Assembly: GCF_000005505.3 (NCBI RefSeq) | Contig: NC_016131.3 | Span: 49,151,355-49,215,354 of the forward strand | Direction: 5' to 3' | DNA: 64,000 nucleotides | Origin: Brachypodium distachyon | Taxonomy: Eukaryota; Streptophyta; Magnoliopsida; Poales; Poaceae | Part shown: in pieces, positions 23,081-34,330 of the stretch | How positions within the stretch are numbered: the stretch's first letter is position 1 | How the letters are laid out: each line of letters begins with the position of its first letter | Notes under the pieces: generated by a model | What the model was told of the DNA's origin: nothing | What the model saw: only the letters and a program-made list of their open reading frames with translations | Databases searched by the model: none | Program-made: the position numbers and the translations under genes

Positions 23081-25095
23081 TATGTAACCCTTTAAAAAAA
23101 AAACTGGAGCACCGTTTGTTCGGTTTTGTTGTTTGGAGCACCCAAGTTTACATTAATTGTGCAAATTCAAAACTGGAAGTGCATTTTAATACACACAAGA
23201 CATACTAGGACACACAGCATGTATCCGACAGAACTCTCTTGCACTCATTTCCTTCTTTTCCTTTTCCTCCGCATGCCACTTCCTCCGCCGACCCAAAATA
23301 TTTTCCCCTGTTTCCTTTTTTTATATAAAAAAAATTGGTCATCCTCGTCCTTTCCGTCTTCTCGACTCCCCCGTCCTTCTCCTTCCCCGAATCTTTCGCG
23401 TGCTCTTGCAAATCCTCGTCGGCGAGTCGCCGGCGTGGGCGGATGGATTCCCCTTTCCTTTTCCCCTTCTTCTCCAAAGGATACAACCAGCAAGCCACCA
23501 CCGATGTTGCCATGCGCAGCCACCCAATTGCGCCTACTTTGACCATCGCTTCTACTCCTAATCCCCTCCACATTCTGCCCCCAAGTTGGCCGCCGCCTAA
23601 CTTCCCGGCCGTCCTTACCCTTCTGATGGCGATACAGGCAGGTGGGTTAGCGGGGGTAGATGTAGGTCGTTTGGGGTTTCGTCGATGCGTGCTCCAGCTC
23701 CACTGATGCCCTTCCCGTCCGCCTTCTCCCTCTTGCTGGTGTGCCACCTCGTCCATGGCGCCGTGCTCCGAGCAGCAACCTCAAGAGAAATAGGGGCTTG
23801 CAGAGGAGGATCTAGTGGGCTGAACTGCTACCGGTCTGTACTTCCTCTTTCTCTGCACTTCGACGGCAGGCAAGCTCTACCAATGCCAGATCCATTCCCT
23901 TCCCTTTCTCTTTCAAATCCTTCATGTTTGCTGCGCCATGCGCCACAGGGTTGGTTGATGCCATCACGCTGGACGGGGATGGCCGTGTGGCCTGGCGTCA
24001 TGCAGCAGGCTGCGCTCATGTGCAGAGCCGCCTTGCCGGAAAGCCGTGCTGTCGGCTGCTTCTATGCTTCCTGCCTTGGGGAAGCCAGCGGCTTTGAGTT
24101 TGTTTATGGACAGAGCAGAGGTGTATTTCATCTCCATGCTGCTCCTTTCCCCTATCAATTTTATTTAGTTGATGTGATTTGGCTCTTGCGCTACTAGGGG
24201 ATTCCTACTAGCTAGATATACTTATGCTGCTTTGATGTGAATTATTTACAGAAAAAATATGTTTACATCATCAATCGTGTGTTGCTAATTAAGCTCTGCC
24301 TTTGTTCATTTAATCAATGTGTTGTTCTACCTTTTGCTGGTTCAGATAAAAGTGACGGTGAACAAATCCATGAGAATCATTCATGAACTGAATCATCTAG
24401 TTCTAACTACCCATATATTGTTTTCTAATCCCATTGTGTGTGGGCAACGGAGGTAGCTATCCTTATTGATGTACTTTGGACCGATCAACGTCGTTGTTGT
24501 TCACTCTACTTATTTTCTAGCTACTTAATTTGTGTGTGGTTGAATCATCTGTCTGACTTGTATGTGCTCTGCTGCAACAAGTTGACAAAAGAAATTAAGA
24601 AATTTTGTTCTTTGCTATGATGGCAAGATCTATCTGCTAAACTACTAGGTCATGTTCGATGATCATGCGTGCATATTCCTAAGTTGGTCCAAAAGGCATG
24701 TACAATGCAATGTGCTAATGCTTATATGTGATTTCTTGATGAGAGAAAAATAATATATCCACATATAGAGACACTAGTGGTAAAGGTGTGCATAATCAAG
24801 GTTCCTGAGATCATTTTTTTGCACCAAAATAGAGTGTTGGGACACAAGATGGTGCATCTAAGGTTTGCTGGGCCGGGCATCCGTTGCCGGTGAGAATATA
24901 TCACTAGGGACTATCTGGTGCTGTCATACACATGACATGTATGATAATGTGTTATTCAAATCTGGATTATAAACTTTTGTTCCCTCAAAATCTACCTTCA
25001 TCGTCACCTTGTGTTTATCCAAGTTTCTTTCTATAAAGAACATTTTCTGATTTTGTGCAACAATGGCTTATTTTGTTGGAACATTTTATGATTAT
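23081..25095. other. GC-rich then AT-rich stretch with unrecognised frames
   Basis: About 23250-24190 is GC-rich, with several overlapping frames on both strands; the longest plus frame is 23685-24197. None shows a known domain, conserved motif or paralogue in the window. It may be an untranslated exon, a captured gene fragment or chance. From 24200 the DNA is AT-rich and featureless. Confidence 0.3.
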
Positions 25096-26540
25096 AAGAA
25101 GAGCTTTTAATTTCTTCGAGATTAGCTTTGAGTTTCGTAGAGATGAGCTTCCAATTGTCTTGAGATATATTTTTATTTTTGTATGAGGATTATATTATTT
25201 TTTAAATGAGATTCAAACTGTTTTGAGAAGAGCATTCAATCTTCCTTGTGATATGCTTTCAGTTTTTCTTGAGAAGAGCTGTCATTTACTTTGGGAATAT
25301 CTTTCAAACTGTTTTTTTATTTTTGTTTGGGAATATATTTTTATTTTTGTATGAGGATTATATTATTTTTTAAATGAGATTCAAACTGTTTTGAGAAGAG
25401 CATTCAATCTTCCTTGTGATATGCTTTCAGTTTTTCTTGAGAAGAGCTGTCATTTACTTTGGGAATATCTTTCACTTTTTTTGAAATGAGCTCTGAATTT
25501 TTTACAAATAAGGTTTCAATTCCTTTGAGATGAGCTTTTTGAATTACTTTGAACTGAACTTTAAATTTCTTGGTATTAGCTTCCAATTTCTCTTAAATTG
25601 GTTCCCAATGTTTTATTTTTTGAGAATTTATTTTATTTTGTAATTATATTATTTTGACGAGAGCTTTCATTCTTCTTGCTGATAAGCTTTCAATTTTCTG
25701 GAAAATAGCTATCATTTGTTATGAGGAGAGCTTTCACTTTCTTTGAAATGAGCTTTGAATTGTTTATAAATAAGGTTTCAATTCCTTTGAGATGAGCTTT
25801 TGAATTACTTTGAGCCGAACTTTCAATATCTTGATATTAGTGTCCACTTTCTCTTACATGTGCTTCCCATCATCTTGAGACAAGATTTTTATTTTTATGA
25901 GAATTGTATTCTTTTGAAATTAGATTTATATTTGTTTTGACATCAGCTTTCAATCTCCCTTAAGATAAGCTTTCAATTTTATTGGCATAAGCTTTCAGTT
26001 TATTCAAAAGAGCTTTCATTTCCTTTGAGAAGAGCTTTTATTTTCTTTCAGAGCTTTGAATTCTTCTCAAATAAGGTTTCAATTCCTCTGAGATGAGCTT
26101 TTGAATAAGTCTAAGCCGAACTTTTAATTTTCTTGAGTTTTAGTTTCTTAGAGATGAGCTTCCAATTGTCTTGAGGGTAGAATTATATTATTTTTAAATG
26201 AAATTTAAATTGTTTTGACAAGAGCTTTCAATCTTCCTAGTGATAAGCTTTCAATTTTATATGAGCTTTCACTTCCAAATTTTCAAGGTTTTTTCTAGAT
26301 GATTTTTACTTAATTTTCAATGAGGTTTTAATTTTCATCTTCTTCCAATTGTTTTTGTTTTCGTATATAGGCAGGAAGGTTTTAATTTTCATCTTCTTCG
26401 ATGAGGTTTTAATTAATTTGAGATGCGATTTTAACACAAGATTTCAATTCCTTAGCTGGACTTATTTTTTTTCCATTTATATAAGATTTAATTATTCTCT
26501 GGTATGAGCTTTTAGATTTTTATATGAGCTTTTTAGGTTT
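25096..26540. repeat. Degenerate AT-rich minisatellite, period about 22 bp, about 1.4 kb
   Basis: Plus-strand units resemble AGCTTTCAATTTTCTTGAGATG, such as AGCTTTTAATTTCTTCGAGATT, AGCTTTGAGTTTCGTAGAGATG and AGCTTCCAATTGTCTTGAGATA, three consecutive 22-mers. A higher-order duplication of about 143 bp is almost exact between 25163-25306 and 25330-25472. Repeat similarity fades towards 26540. The minus strand gives a Lys/Glu/Ser-rich frame (25404-25586), probably a by-product. Confidence 0.85.
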
Positions 26541-27059
26541 TGTGCTTCCAGTAAATTGTTAAAGTATCTTCATTTATATAAGAAGATCGTATCAGACAAA
26601 TTTTTAAGTACCCTCAGAGGAGGATTGTAATTCTTTTTTGATATGAGATTCGAGATTCCTTGACAAGATCTTCTTATAGAACTAAAAATTAGAAGTTCTA
26701 TGTTCGGATTTTAAAAGTTTGTAAAAACATTAGTCTTTTAAATTTTGAATATATGTCATGAAAGACATAAGAAGTTTGATATAGGAGTTTTAAAATCTCA
26801 CCGATATGATTTGAAAGCGTCTAGTATTTTCGATTGGAAGTGGTATTCCCCACCCATTTTAATTCCCTGAAAACCACTCTCCCAAAAAGAGAAAAAAAAA
26901 GTAAATAAAGCCCATCAATATCACGTTTCTGTACTACAAAAGAAGCAAAAAAAAAAGGGAAAAGAGGAAAAGGCTCAAATAAGTCCAGTAATCATTGGGC
27001 CACTGTCTGGTGAGGATGCAGAGCGGTACCAGCTAGAGAGCGGAACAAGTTTGAGCGTG
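26541..27059. other. AT-rich stretch, no gene
   Basis: Nothing recognised. It ends in A-rich tracts (about 26885-26975) just before the GC-rich leader of F-box gene 1. Confidence 0.4.
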
Positions 27060-27660
27060 GACGGGCAGTGGGACGAGGAGGAAAAAAAAAAGAGGAACGG
27101 AGACGTGAAACGGGGACGCCCGCGGGACGGCACCTGAAATCATCCGCCGAAACTCAAGTAGGCGGAGGTCCGCGAATTAGCTTCGCCCCGATGTTATCTT
27201 GGTCGTATCGTGTTCCTCAGTCAGTCACGACTCACCATTGACTAGAGCAGCCTCAGCCTCAGCCTCTCCGAAGAAACGAGCAGCCAGACGCCCATCACCC
27301 CGACCAAACCCTCGCTCGCTAGCTCCGCGACGGCGCCGTTGGGCGGAGAGAGAGGAGCTTCTCTTGTAGCGGCGGCGATTGGGTTGGAGGTGGCGGGGCC
27401 GAGAGCGCCAGCGGCCGGCAGCGGCGATTGAGGGGTGGGAGCTCTGATCAGGCCGTCTTACATTGAGGAATTTGGGGCGGGCGCGGCGGCGATTGGGAAG
27501 GAGGATTTCAGGCCGATCTGACGCCTTCGTCCCCCCACCTGGCTCCAACAAGCTCAGCCGTGCTCGATCGCCTAGCCTCAGGTTCGGCGTGCTCCCTCCG
27601 ATCGCCTAGTAGTTCGACCTGCTGACAGAGCTATAAGCCTATAACAGCCTCGGATCTCTT
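27060..27660 (+). promoter_or_regulatory. Putative promoter and noncoding first exon of F-box gene 1
   Basis: A GC-rich island with GGCGGCGATTGGG repeats, typical of grass 5' leaders. The coding exon starts after an acceptor (TTGTCGCAG, ending at 28179), which implies an upstream noncoding exon. The equivalent region of F-box gene 2 is about 30120-30480. The exact TSS and donor are not determined. Confidence 0.4.
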
Positions 27661-28236
27661 GTCAGGATATATGTATATGCACAACTCATAGACTTGATTA
27701 CTTGTGCGCTTAATCCTGAATGTCAGTCAGTCGTCTGTAGCTGTCCATGTTAGTAGATCAATTGTTAGTAACGAATCATTTAGAAGCTGCCTGTTTGTAT
27801 GCCTTGTACAGACTGGAACTAGTACCTTGATTGAGGCTCTAATTCATCTCAGTACTCAGATACCCCGAGGGAATTATAAAAAAGAATCCCTTTAGTGTCT
27901 TACTAAGTGTGATTTGTCACTCATCTGCATATATAATGCTGCTTTATGTGTACTGTCTTGATACAGGAATTAAAATTCTGTATGAAGATCTGGATGGTTT
28001 ATTTTGTAACTAGAGTTCAGTATGTTTGTTCTACTGTAGCTCGTTTCTGCGCTAAAAAACAGCTTCTATGGAAAACCATATGTACACTCTCATGTTGCTT
28101 GCCACACATTTTGTTTCCTCTCCTAGCTTCCAGTTCATATTCCTCTGACGGCTGTCTTTGAATTCATAACTTGTCGCAGATTGGAAGCTGCAAGTTGCTA
28201 AAGAACCAAGGGCTGTTGTGCTTTCGTGTCTCCGCT

Positions 28237-29319
28237 ATGTCTGAACATCATGGTTGGGCAGACCTGCCAGAGGGCCTGCTTCACTCTGTTGTTGCTCTGT
28301 CAGGCTCCTTCTCCGACCTTTTTGCCTTCTCTCTCACCTGCCGCTCGTGGCGCACTGCCTTCTCCTCATATCCATCGAAAGCTACCTTCTCGACACTACT
28401 CCCGCCTCTCCTCCTCCAACCTGATGTCGCCGTGATCACGCCTTGTCATCTGCCCTTTGCCCCCAAACGCCCTTGTCGTGTCACCGATCTAGCCAGCCAA
28501 CGCTCGCGCCTTCGCTGTCAAATTCCACTGGGCAGTTTTTGCTTCACGGGTGCTTCCTATGGTCAGCTCATCTTCTCCAGCAACGGATCATGTCTCCTTG
28601 TTGATGTGTTCACCGGCCTTAGTGTTTCACCTCCACAACTGCCGGACAACAACCGCAGTAAGCTCTACTACGGTGCCCTCACGGCTCCTCTAGCATCACC
28701 CAACTCACATCTCCTTGTCAGCACTTCATCCAGAAGTTTCTTCTGGCGTGTCGGTAGCCTCTTTTGGCGTTCTTCTTGCAATGAAACGATCAAGCAGATC
28801 GTGACCTTCAAAGGTCAGCTCTTCGGCACAGACTCTGGTGGCAGGCTCTTTACCTTGCACTTGACACCCCAGATTCGCATACATCAAATGGCAGGTTTTT
28901 GGGGAGAAAGCACGTCCACCGGAAAGCGTCTTGTGAACCTATGTCTGGTGGCATGTGGCGATATGCTCATCTTGATCAGGAGTCGGGGATCGTTTCCAGC
29001 AAGAGGGGATACCTTTGAGGCACTCCGCCTCGACCAATCAACTGACAATGCAAAATTTGTGAAGGTGGAGGAGCTAGGTAATTGGGCCATCTTCATCAGT
29101 ACCGACGAGAGAAGCCAGCCGTTGTCTTTGATGAACCCGGAGAGATGGGGAGGGAAGAGCAACTGCATATACTGCTATTCACATGATTCAGAACATTGGA
29201 CCGCATTCGAGCTGGGCAAGCCTGCCTCTGATCCTAGCATCTTTGTTTTCATAAGCAGCGGCGGTATGGTGCAACCGATGTGGGTTGTCCCCAGCATGTT
29301 CTTCTCTCGGTGTCTCTGA
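28237..29319 (+). CDS. F-box protein, DUF295/KIB-like, intact
   Basis: A probable substrate receptor of an SCF ubiquitin ligase. The 360-aa protein starts MSEHHGW, the first ATG after the intron acceptor at 28179 (a longer frame from 28171 lacks an ATG). The N-terminal F-box spans about residues 7-50: WADLPEGLLHSVV...FAFSLTCRSWRTAFSS. The remainder has the pattern of the DUF295 beta-propeller-like domain: GASYGQLIFSSNGSCLLVD, RVGSLFWR, FKGQLFGTDSGGRLFTLHL, FISTDERSQPLS, and a C-terminal CIYCYSHDSEHW...GGMVQPMWVVPSMF. No stop or frame break is present. A tandem copy 3' to it is disrupted. The target is unknown. Confidence 0.88.
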   Translation: MSEHHGWADLPEGLLHSVVALSGSFSDLFAFSLTCRSWRTAFSSYPSKATFSTLLPPLLLQPDVAVITPCHLPFAPKRPCRVTDLASQRSRLRCQIPLGSFCFTGASYGQLIFSSNGSCLLVDVFTGLSVSPPQLPDNNRSKLYYGALTAPLASPNSHLLVSTSSRSFFWRVGSLFWRSSCNETIKQIVTFKGQLFGTDSGGRLFTLHLTPQIRIHQMAGFWGESTSTGKRLVNLCLVACGDMLILIRSRGSFPARGDTFEALRLDQSTDNAKFVKVEELGNWAIFISTDERSQPLSLMNPERWGGKSNCIYCYSHDSEHWTAFELGKPASDPSIFVFISSGGMVQPMWVVPSMFFSRCL

Positions 29320-29384
29320 TGGTTGATGATATTGAAATATTGATACATGATGCATGACTATTATTTGCTTCCCGGAGTAACTTT

Positions 29385-29462
29385 TGTTGCAAGAGTGCTT
29401 GTGGGGAGTTGTAAGAGCAACTTCTGTTGTAAGAGTGCTTGTGGGGAGTTGTAAGAGCGCTT
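29385..29462. repeat. Two-copy direct repeat of about 42 bp in the F-box 1 3' region
   Basis: AAGAGTGCTTGTGGGGAGTTG followed by TAAGAGC occurs twice, 42 bp apart. It is probably a slippage product in the 3' UTR. Confidence 0.7.
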
Positions 29463-30119
29463 TGAATCATCGACAAGTGAAATACTACTTATTGTGTTGG
29501 CATCACTCAGGAGATGTAATAATTGGGGTACTTGTTCAGTTGTGAATTGCTGTTTATATGCTTTGCTGCATGTGCCCTCTTTGTTTATCTCAAGCACTAA
29601 ACTGAGTACTGTAACTGTTGATTGCAGTGAGCTCTAAATATCTCTGCTTGCTCATGAGTTTGCAGGGATCAGACAGACAACTAACATGCATTTTGTAATG
29701 TCTGTTTCTCTATGTCCTTGCTGGCAGTAACAGATGTGTTCGTTTCAATTGCGTAGCTGTGAGCCTGTGATGCTTCAGAGAAGTTCTTTTCTAGGGATTC
29801 CAGAGAATTTTTCTAATCAATTTTCTAGATTGGTGTTCTGTAGAAAGGCACATGTGACCTGGATGCATATTTATTACCCTTGATATTTACAGATCAGGAG
29901 GGAGGTACGCTGTCAAAAAAAGAAGTAAAGATCAGGAGTGCTTCATGCTTTCATAGTAAAGATGTTGTCAAATACAAGTACCGGTAATAATACATATTTT
30001 CAAAGTGTATAAATAGCGGCGTTTAAATACAAATACTAACCAGTCGTATTTTACTCGAATACTGATCGGAAGCTAGTTATCTCGTATATTTTCCACGAGT
30101 CCGTTCGAAGAAAACCAAA
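29463..30119. other. Spacer between the F-box genes
   Basis: No gene. A short block (about 29950-29990, AGATGTTGTCAAATACAAGTACCGGTAA) recurs in slightly altered form at about 36595-36625. Confidence 0.4.
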
Positions 30120-30480
30120 AGGAGAGAAAGGCTAGAGCAGCCAGCCGCCGGCCGGTAACCCCTGCCCGCGTGAGCCTCGCCCGACGACGGATTCTCCGGC
30201 GACGGAGGTTGCAGGGTGCACTGTGCAGCGGCGGATCTGGGAGCCGCCGCTGGCGATTGATTGATTGGTGGCTCAGTGCGGGGCGAGCGATTGGATTGGG
30301 GATTTGGCGGAGGAGAGATCCTCCCGGCCGGCCGGCCGGCGTGCGCCGTGGGAGGACCATCCAAGGCTGCGATTGGGGGTCGACGGTCGGAGGTCTCGTC
30401 TATGGCGACGATTCGTCTTCCTTCCTTCCACTCCTGGAATTCAGTAAGCACAGCCATCCTCGCCTAGGGGCTAGGGCAGG
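30120..30480 (+). promoter_or_regulatory. GC-rich leader of F-box gene 2
   Basis: A GC-rich island in the position corresponding to 27060-27660, containing four tandem GGCC units at about 30328-30342. It is taken as the noncoding first exon of the duplicated gene. Overlapping frames on both strands have no known domain. Confidence 0.35.
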
Positions 30481-31446
30481 CTCGGCTCAGGTTCCTCGTG
30501 TTCAATCCTGCTCACCTTCTTCCTGCTCGCTCCCAGGATCCCTTACTAACCTCTCCCATCTCATCAGCCCTGCAACAGTACTTATTTCATGTGGCTTATA
30601 TTATGTTAAAGTTTAGACATTCGCCCTGCAAATGCAAAGTGCAGGGGCTGCCCCCCGTCCATGGTACTGCTGCTAATAACACTCGCACATCACTTGTGTT
30701 CATAGTCCAGAGCACAGAGGAGTCTTGTTACTGTCTCAGTGCCCACTTGTTTGGTTTTATCAATCTGTCTGCACGGTGCTTGCTGCAGTAGTATCTTGGT
30801 ATTAATAGTGGCAAGAAATACTTTCCTTTTGCTGTTGAGAGCATAGGCTGTCACTCCGTTTTGATTTTTATTGAATATAAAAAAAAACAATGCATGTTAT
30901 GACAGTTCCCCCAAAAAACTATTTTGACCTGCCAACTTGTGAAATTTTGATCCAAAAACGTGACGAATTGTGTCATCTACTAAAAAGAGCAAAGTTCACA
31001 GTCGCAATTGCATGAAGTTTTTTTTTGTGGGGACACACTCATAAATGGTCGTATTTCGTATATAAGTTTTCAGCGACAAGTATTTAGGAACGGAGGGAGT
31101 ACACTACATCCATGATCTTCTTTTTCTTTCTTTTTAAATTTGTGAGAACTTTGGGGTGCCTCCAAATAAGATAAGAGCACACTCTTCAGATTATAAAAAT
31201 CCACTATGCAAACAGTTTGCTTTCCATTGGTGCATGCAATCCAAACTTATAAATATGTCGATGTTTAATTGTGTGAATGACATGTTGCATGTTCTACTGA
31301 ATCACGTGTCTATGCTTACAACTAAGCATCTCAGGAACCATATGTGCCCTGTCATGTTTCTCAATTAGCACTTAGTCTATTTCCTGTTCTTAGCATCCAG
31401 TTCATATTCTTCTAATGTTTGTCTTTGAATTCATAATTTATCGCAG
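30481..31446 (+). other. Putative first intron of F-box gene 2
   Basis: About 31380-31446 closely matches the intron end of F-box gene 1 (CCAGTTCATATTC, TGTCTTTGAATTCATAA, then the (T/G)TCGCAG acceptor). At 31081-31099 AACGGAGGGAG followed by TA resembles one end of a Stowaway MITE without a partner. Confidence 0.45.
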
Positions 31447-33288
31447 GGAACCTGCAACCTGCAAAACCAGGGCCGCTGTGTTTGTTGTCTCCACAATGTC
31501 TCTCGAAGGGCCGGAGGCCGAAATTTTTATTAAGGAAGAAAAGCATAGTACAAGAAGGTACAAAGAGTAGGCAGATTCCTACAAGGAGCAGAGATGTATC
31601 TGCACTACACACCGCCACTGAAGCAAAGCTAGCAACCTGGGCATCACAGGAAAACCACAAGAAAAACAACAGAACAAGCTACAGAAAAATCAGATCACCA
31701 CAATGCAGCCTGCTGCTTTCCAGGAGCGAAGATCTTCAATGATCAGATCGACCACCCGCTCGACCGTGGCTGCTTCCTGCTGGAAAATTCTGGCATTGCG
31801 TTCCTTCCATAGCCTCCAGTGGACAAGGATTGTGAAAGTATCGAAATCTCTCCGCAGACTTTTGGGGACGCGCTTACGAGCTTCAGTCCACCACTCTTCG
31901 GAACTGCAGAAGATAGAACTGGGGATGGGGAAGTGGGCACCGGACCACAACCGGAGCTGATGCCAGACCTGCTGTGTGAAGTGACAATATATGAAGAGAT
32001 GAGGACAGCACTCATTAGCTGAGGAGCAAAGAGGGCAGATAGGATTGTGTGGCCACCCTCTTCTTGCTAAATTATCCGCAGTGAGGCATCTCTTGTGAAC
32101 AACTAACCACATGAAGAACTTGCATCTCATGGGGGCCTTGGATTTCCAGATCGGTTTAGCGCAGGCAAAACGCAAGTTGGCAGCGAAGAACAACTTGCAT
32201 CTAGATATCAAGTTTGGGTAGACCTACCAGATGAGATGCTTCATTCCATTATAGCTCATTCAGGCTCCTTCTCTGTCCTTGCCTTCGCTGCAACCTGTCG
32301 CTCTTGGCGTGCTGCCTTTTCCTCGTACCCATCGAAATCTACCTTCTCGACACTCTTCCCGCCTGTCCTCCTCCAACCTGATGTCCCTGTGGGATCTCCT
32401 CGTCATCAACCCTTTGGCGATAAACTTCCATGTCATGCCATTGATCTAGCCAGCAAACGCTTGTGCCTCTGCTGTCAAATTCCCATAGCTAATCTTCCTC
32501 CTGTAAATAATGACTCCCAGAGTCCACTGGGTAGTTTGCGCTTCGTGGGTGCTTCTTATGGTCATCTCATCTTCTCCAGCAACACAGCATGTCTCATTGT
32601 TGATGTATTTACAGGTGTTAGTGTTAGTGTTTCCCTCACGGCCCCTCCAACGTCACCCAACTCACATCTCCTCATCACCAGTCGATCCCACAGTTTCTTT
32701 TGGCGTGTTGGTAGTCGCTCTTGGTTGAGAGCTTCTCCTTGTGATGGAAAGGTTAAGCAGATTGTGGCCTTCAAAGGCCAGTTCTTGGGCATAAACTCTG
32801 AGAGCATGCTTTTTGTTGTGCACTTGACACCTCAGATTCGCGTAGAGAGAATGGCAGTAAGTTGGGTGGAAATCTCTTCTACTAGATGTCATCTTGCCAA
32901 CCTATATCTGGTGGCGTGTGGCGATATGCTCCTCTTGGTTGGGTGTCGGGGATCGTATCCAGCAAGAGGTGATACCTTCGAAGCTTTCCGCCTCGACCAG
33001 TCAACTGAACATGCAAAATGGGTAAAGGTGGAGGATTTGGGGAATTGGGCCATTTTCATCAGCACCGACGAGAGAATCCAGCCATTATCTTTCATGAACC
33101 CGGAGCGATGGGGAGGGAAGAGCAACTGCATATACTGCTATTCCCATGACTCAGAAGATTGGATCGCATTCGAGCTGGGCAAGCCTGCCTCCCATCCAGA
33201 CATCTTTGTTTTCATCGGCCGCTGCAACATAGTGCAACCTATGTGGGTTGTCCCCAACATATTCTCTCTGTGTGGCCCGGATGGTTGA
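31447..33288 (+). pseudogene. F-box/DUF295 gene 2, split by a LINE at codon 2-3
   Basis: Tandem paralogue of the gene at 28237. The start codon survives at 31496 (ATGTCT). A LINE (31502-32199) follows, and the reading resumes at 32200 as TCT AGA TAT CAA GTT TGG GTA GAC, encoding SRYQVWVD and matching SEHHGWAD of gene 1. From there the frame is open to the stop at 33288, with the same domains (F-box, GASYGHLIFSS, FISTDERIQPLS, CIYCYSHDSEDW). Without the LINE the protein would be 363 aa. The ATG at 32236 could start a 350-aa product lacking the first F-box residues. Only the insertion clearly disrupts it, so the loss may be fairly recent. Confidence 0.85.
31502..32199 (-). mobile_element. 5'-truncated LINE inserted in F-box gene 2
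   Basis: The minus strand encodes the zinc-binding end of a LINE reverse transcriptase (zf-RVT): IWKSKAPMRCKFFMWLVVHK, then CPLCSSANE, CPHLFIYCHF and VHWRLWKERNARIF. The 3' end (left side) has AATAAAAATTTCGGCC, with little poly(A). TCT is shared at both borders (31499-31501 and 32200-32202); a longer target duplication is not evident. Confidence 0.85.
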
Positions 33289-33404
33289 TGGCATTCAAGC
33301 ATTATCCATGGCTATTGTATTTGCTTGCTGGAGCTGTTACCCAGTGCTGATTTTCTGTGTTGATTTTGAGTGTGGGAGCAGGTTATTTTTTAAATACAAC
33401 CACT

Positions 33405-33560
33405 TGACCTCATCGCACGATAAACACTGCTTAGAAGACTAAGACGAAACAGGGTTCCCATTGGAGCCAAATAGAAATCTGAAGAGGAAATAGCCTGAAC
33501 TAGTACCTGGCAGTCTGTCTCGAAAATTATTTGCTTGCCGGAGCAACTTCTGCTGAAACA
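33405..33560 (-). mobile_element. LINE RNase H fragment
   Basis: The minus frame has IIFETDCQVLVQAISSSDF, the core of the RVT_3-type RNase H found in plant LINEs (FETDCQ...A). It is flanked by sequence resembling the 3' region of F-box gene 1 (TTATTTGCTT(C/G)CCGGAG), so it seems to have inserted there. Confidence 0.65.
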
Positions 33561-33664
33561 TGGACAAGTGAAATCTGTAATTTTTCTTGGCATTACATTA
33601 CTCTGGAGGTGTAACTGGGTGGTTTGCAGTCAATTAGTTTTTTTATTTTTGAAAGGAAGAGACT

Positions 33665-34110
33665 GTATTCCATTAACTATATATGCACACCTTGATCCAC
33701 ATACATTCCCTCATTGCTGAATCATTGTCATCAAGATCCACCTCCAACACTTCCCCAACCTCTTTTCCAATTAACAGCCTTGTTTCTCTATCCATTATTC
33801 GTAAGGGAACGTCATCTGCTCTGACCCAGATTGGAAGTACTCCCTCCGTTTCATAATTCTTTATCTTAAATTTGACCAAAAATGAATGTATCTATTTCTA
33901 AAAAAATGTCTAGATACATGTAATATTTCGACAAGAATTATGAAACGGATGGCGTACTCATCAATCGCCCTATTTGGTGCCAATCTTCCAGTACCAGCAG
34001 GTCCTTATTGAAGCTCACGATATCATTCAAGCCCTTCTTTTCCCAGCATCATCGTGGAATGTAAACAGAAAATGATTTCTTCCTAGTTACTTGCAGAAGG
34101 CTGTGAGGGT
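33665..34110 (-). mobile_element. LINE ORF1 (DUF4283-type) fragment, interrupted by a MITE
   Basis: Right of the MITE the minus strand reads as a decayed FLFTFHDDAGKRRA...KDLLVLEDW. Left of it follows LPIWVRADDVPLRIM...IGKEVGEVLEVDLDDND. Together these match the DUF4283 / zinc-knuckle N-terminal region of plant LINE ORF1 proteins. The two halves are separated by the 115-bp MITE at 33840-33954, and the right half has stops. Confidence 0.65.
33840..33954. mobile_element. Stowaway-type MITE, 115 bp
   Basis: The ends CTCCCTCCGTTTCATAATTC and (reversed) CGCCATCCGTTTCATAATTC are inverted copies, flanked by TA at 33838-33839 and 33955-33956. It is nested within the LINE ORF1 fragment, so it is younger than that fragment. 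Confidence 0.9.
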
Positions 34111-34330
34111 TGGCGCGTCCAGTCGACATGCTCTAACACTGCTAAATCTAGACCATTCATCTAAAAAACAATGGGGTTAGTTAAAAGCCTCACGTTTCAA
34201 GCCTGGTTCCCATCCATTGTAGAGCTGTCGAAACAAACTAGTACTACAACATAACTAAAAAAGTTTCTTTTTTTTATTTGACACAGCTAGCACATATATT
34301 ATCCATGAATGCATTATCATGTGATGCCCT

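Noticed and set aside
23205..23756. 183-codon minus frame rich in Gly/Arg/Glu
   Set aside because: GC-rich sequence gives long frames in several phases; no domain, no codon pattern, no splice context.
25404..25586. Lys-rich 60-codon minus frame
   Set aside because: By-product of the 22-bp AT-rich repeat array; most other units contain stops.
27225..27551. 108-codon minus frame rich in Arg
   Set aside because: Lies in the GC-rich leader of F-box gene 1 and has no recognisable domain.
28171..28236. Start of F-box gene 1 at 28171
   Set aside because: That codon is TTG and spans the intron acceptor; the first ATG is at 28237.
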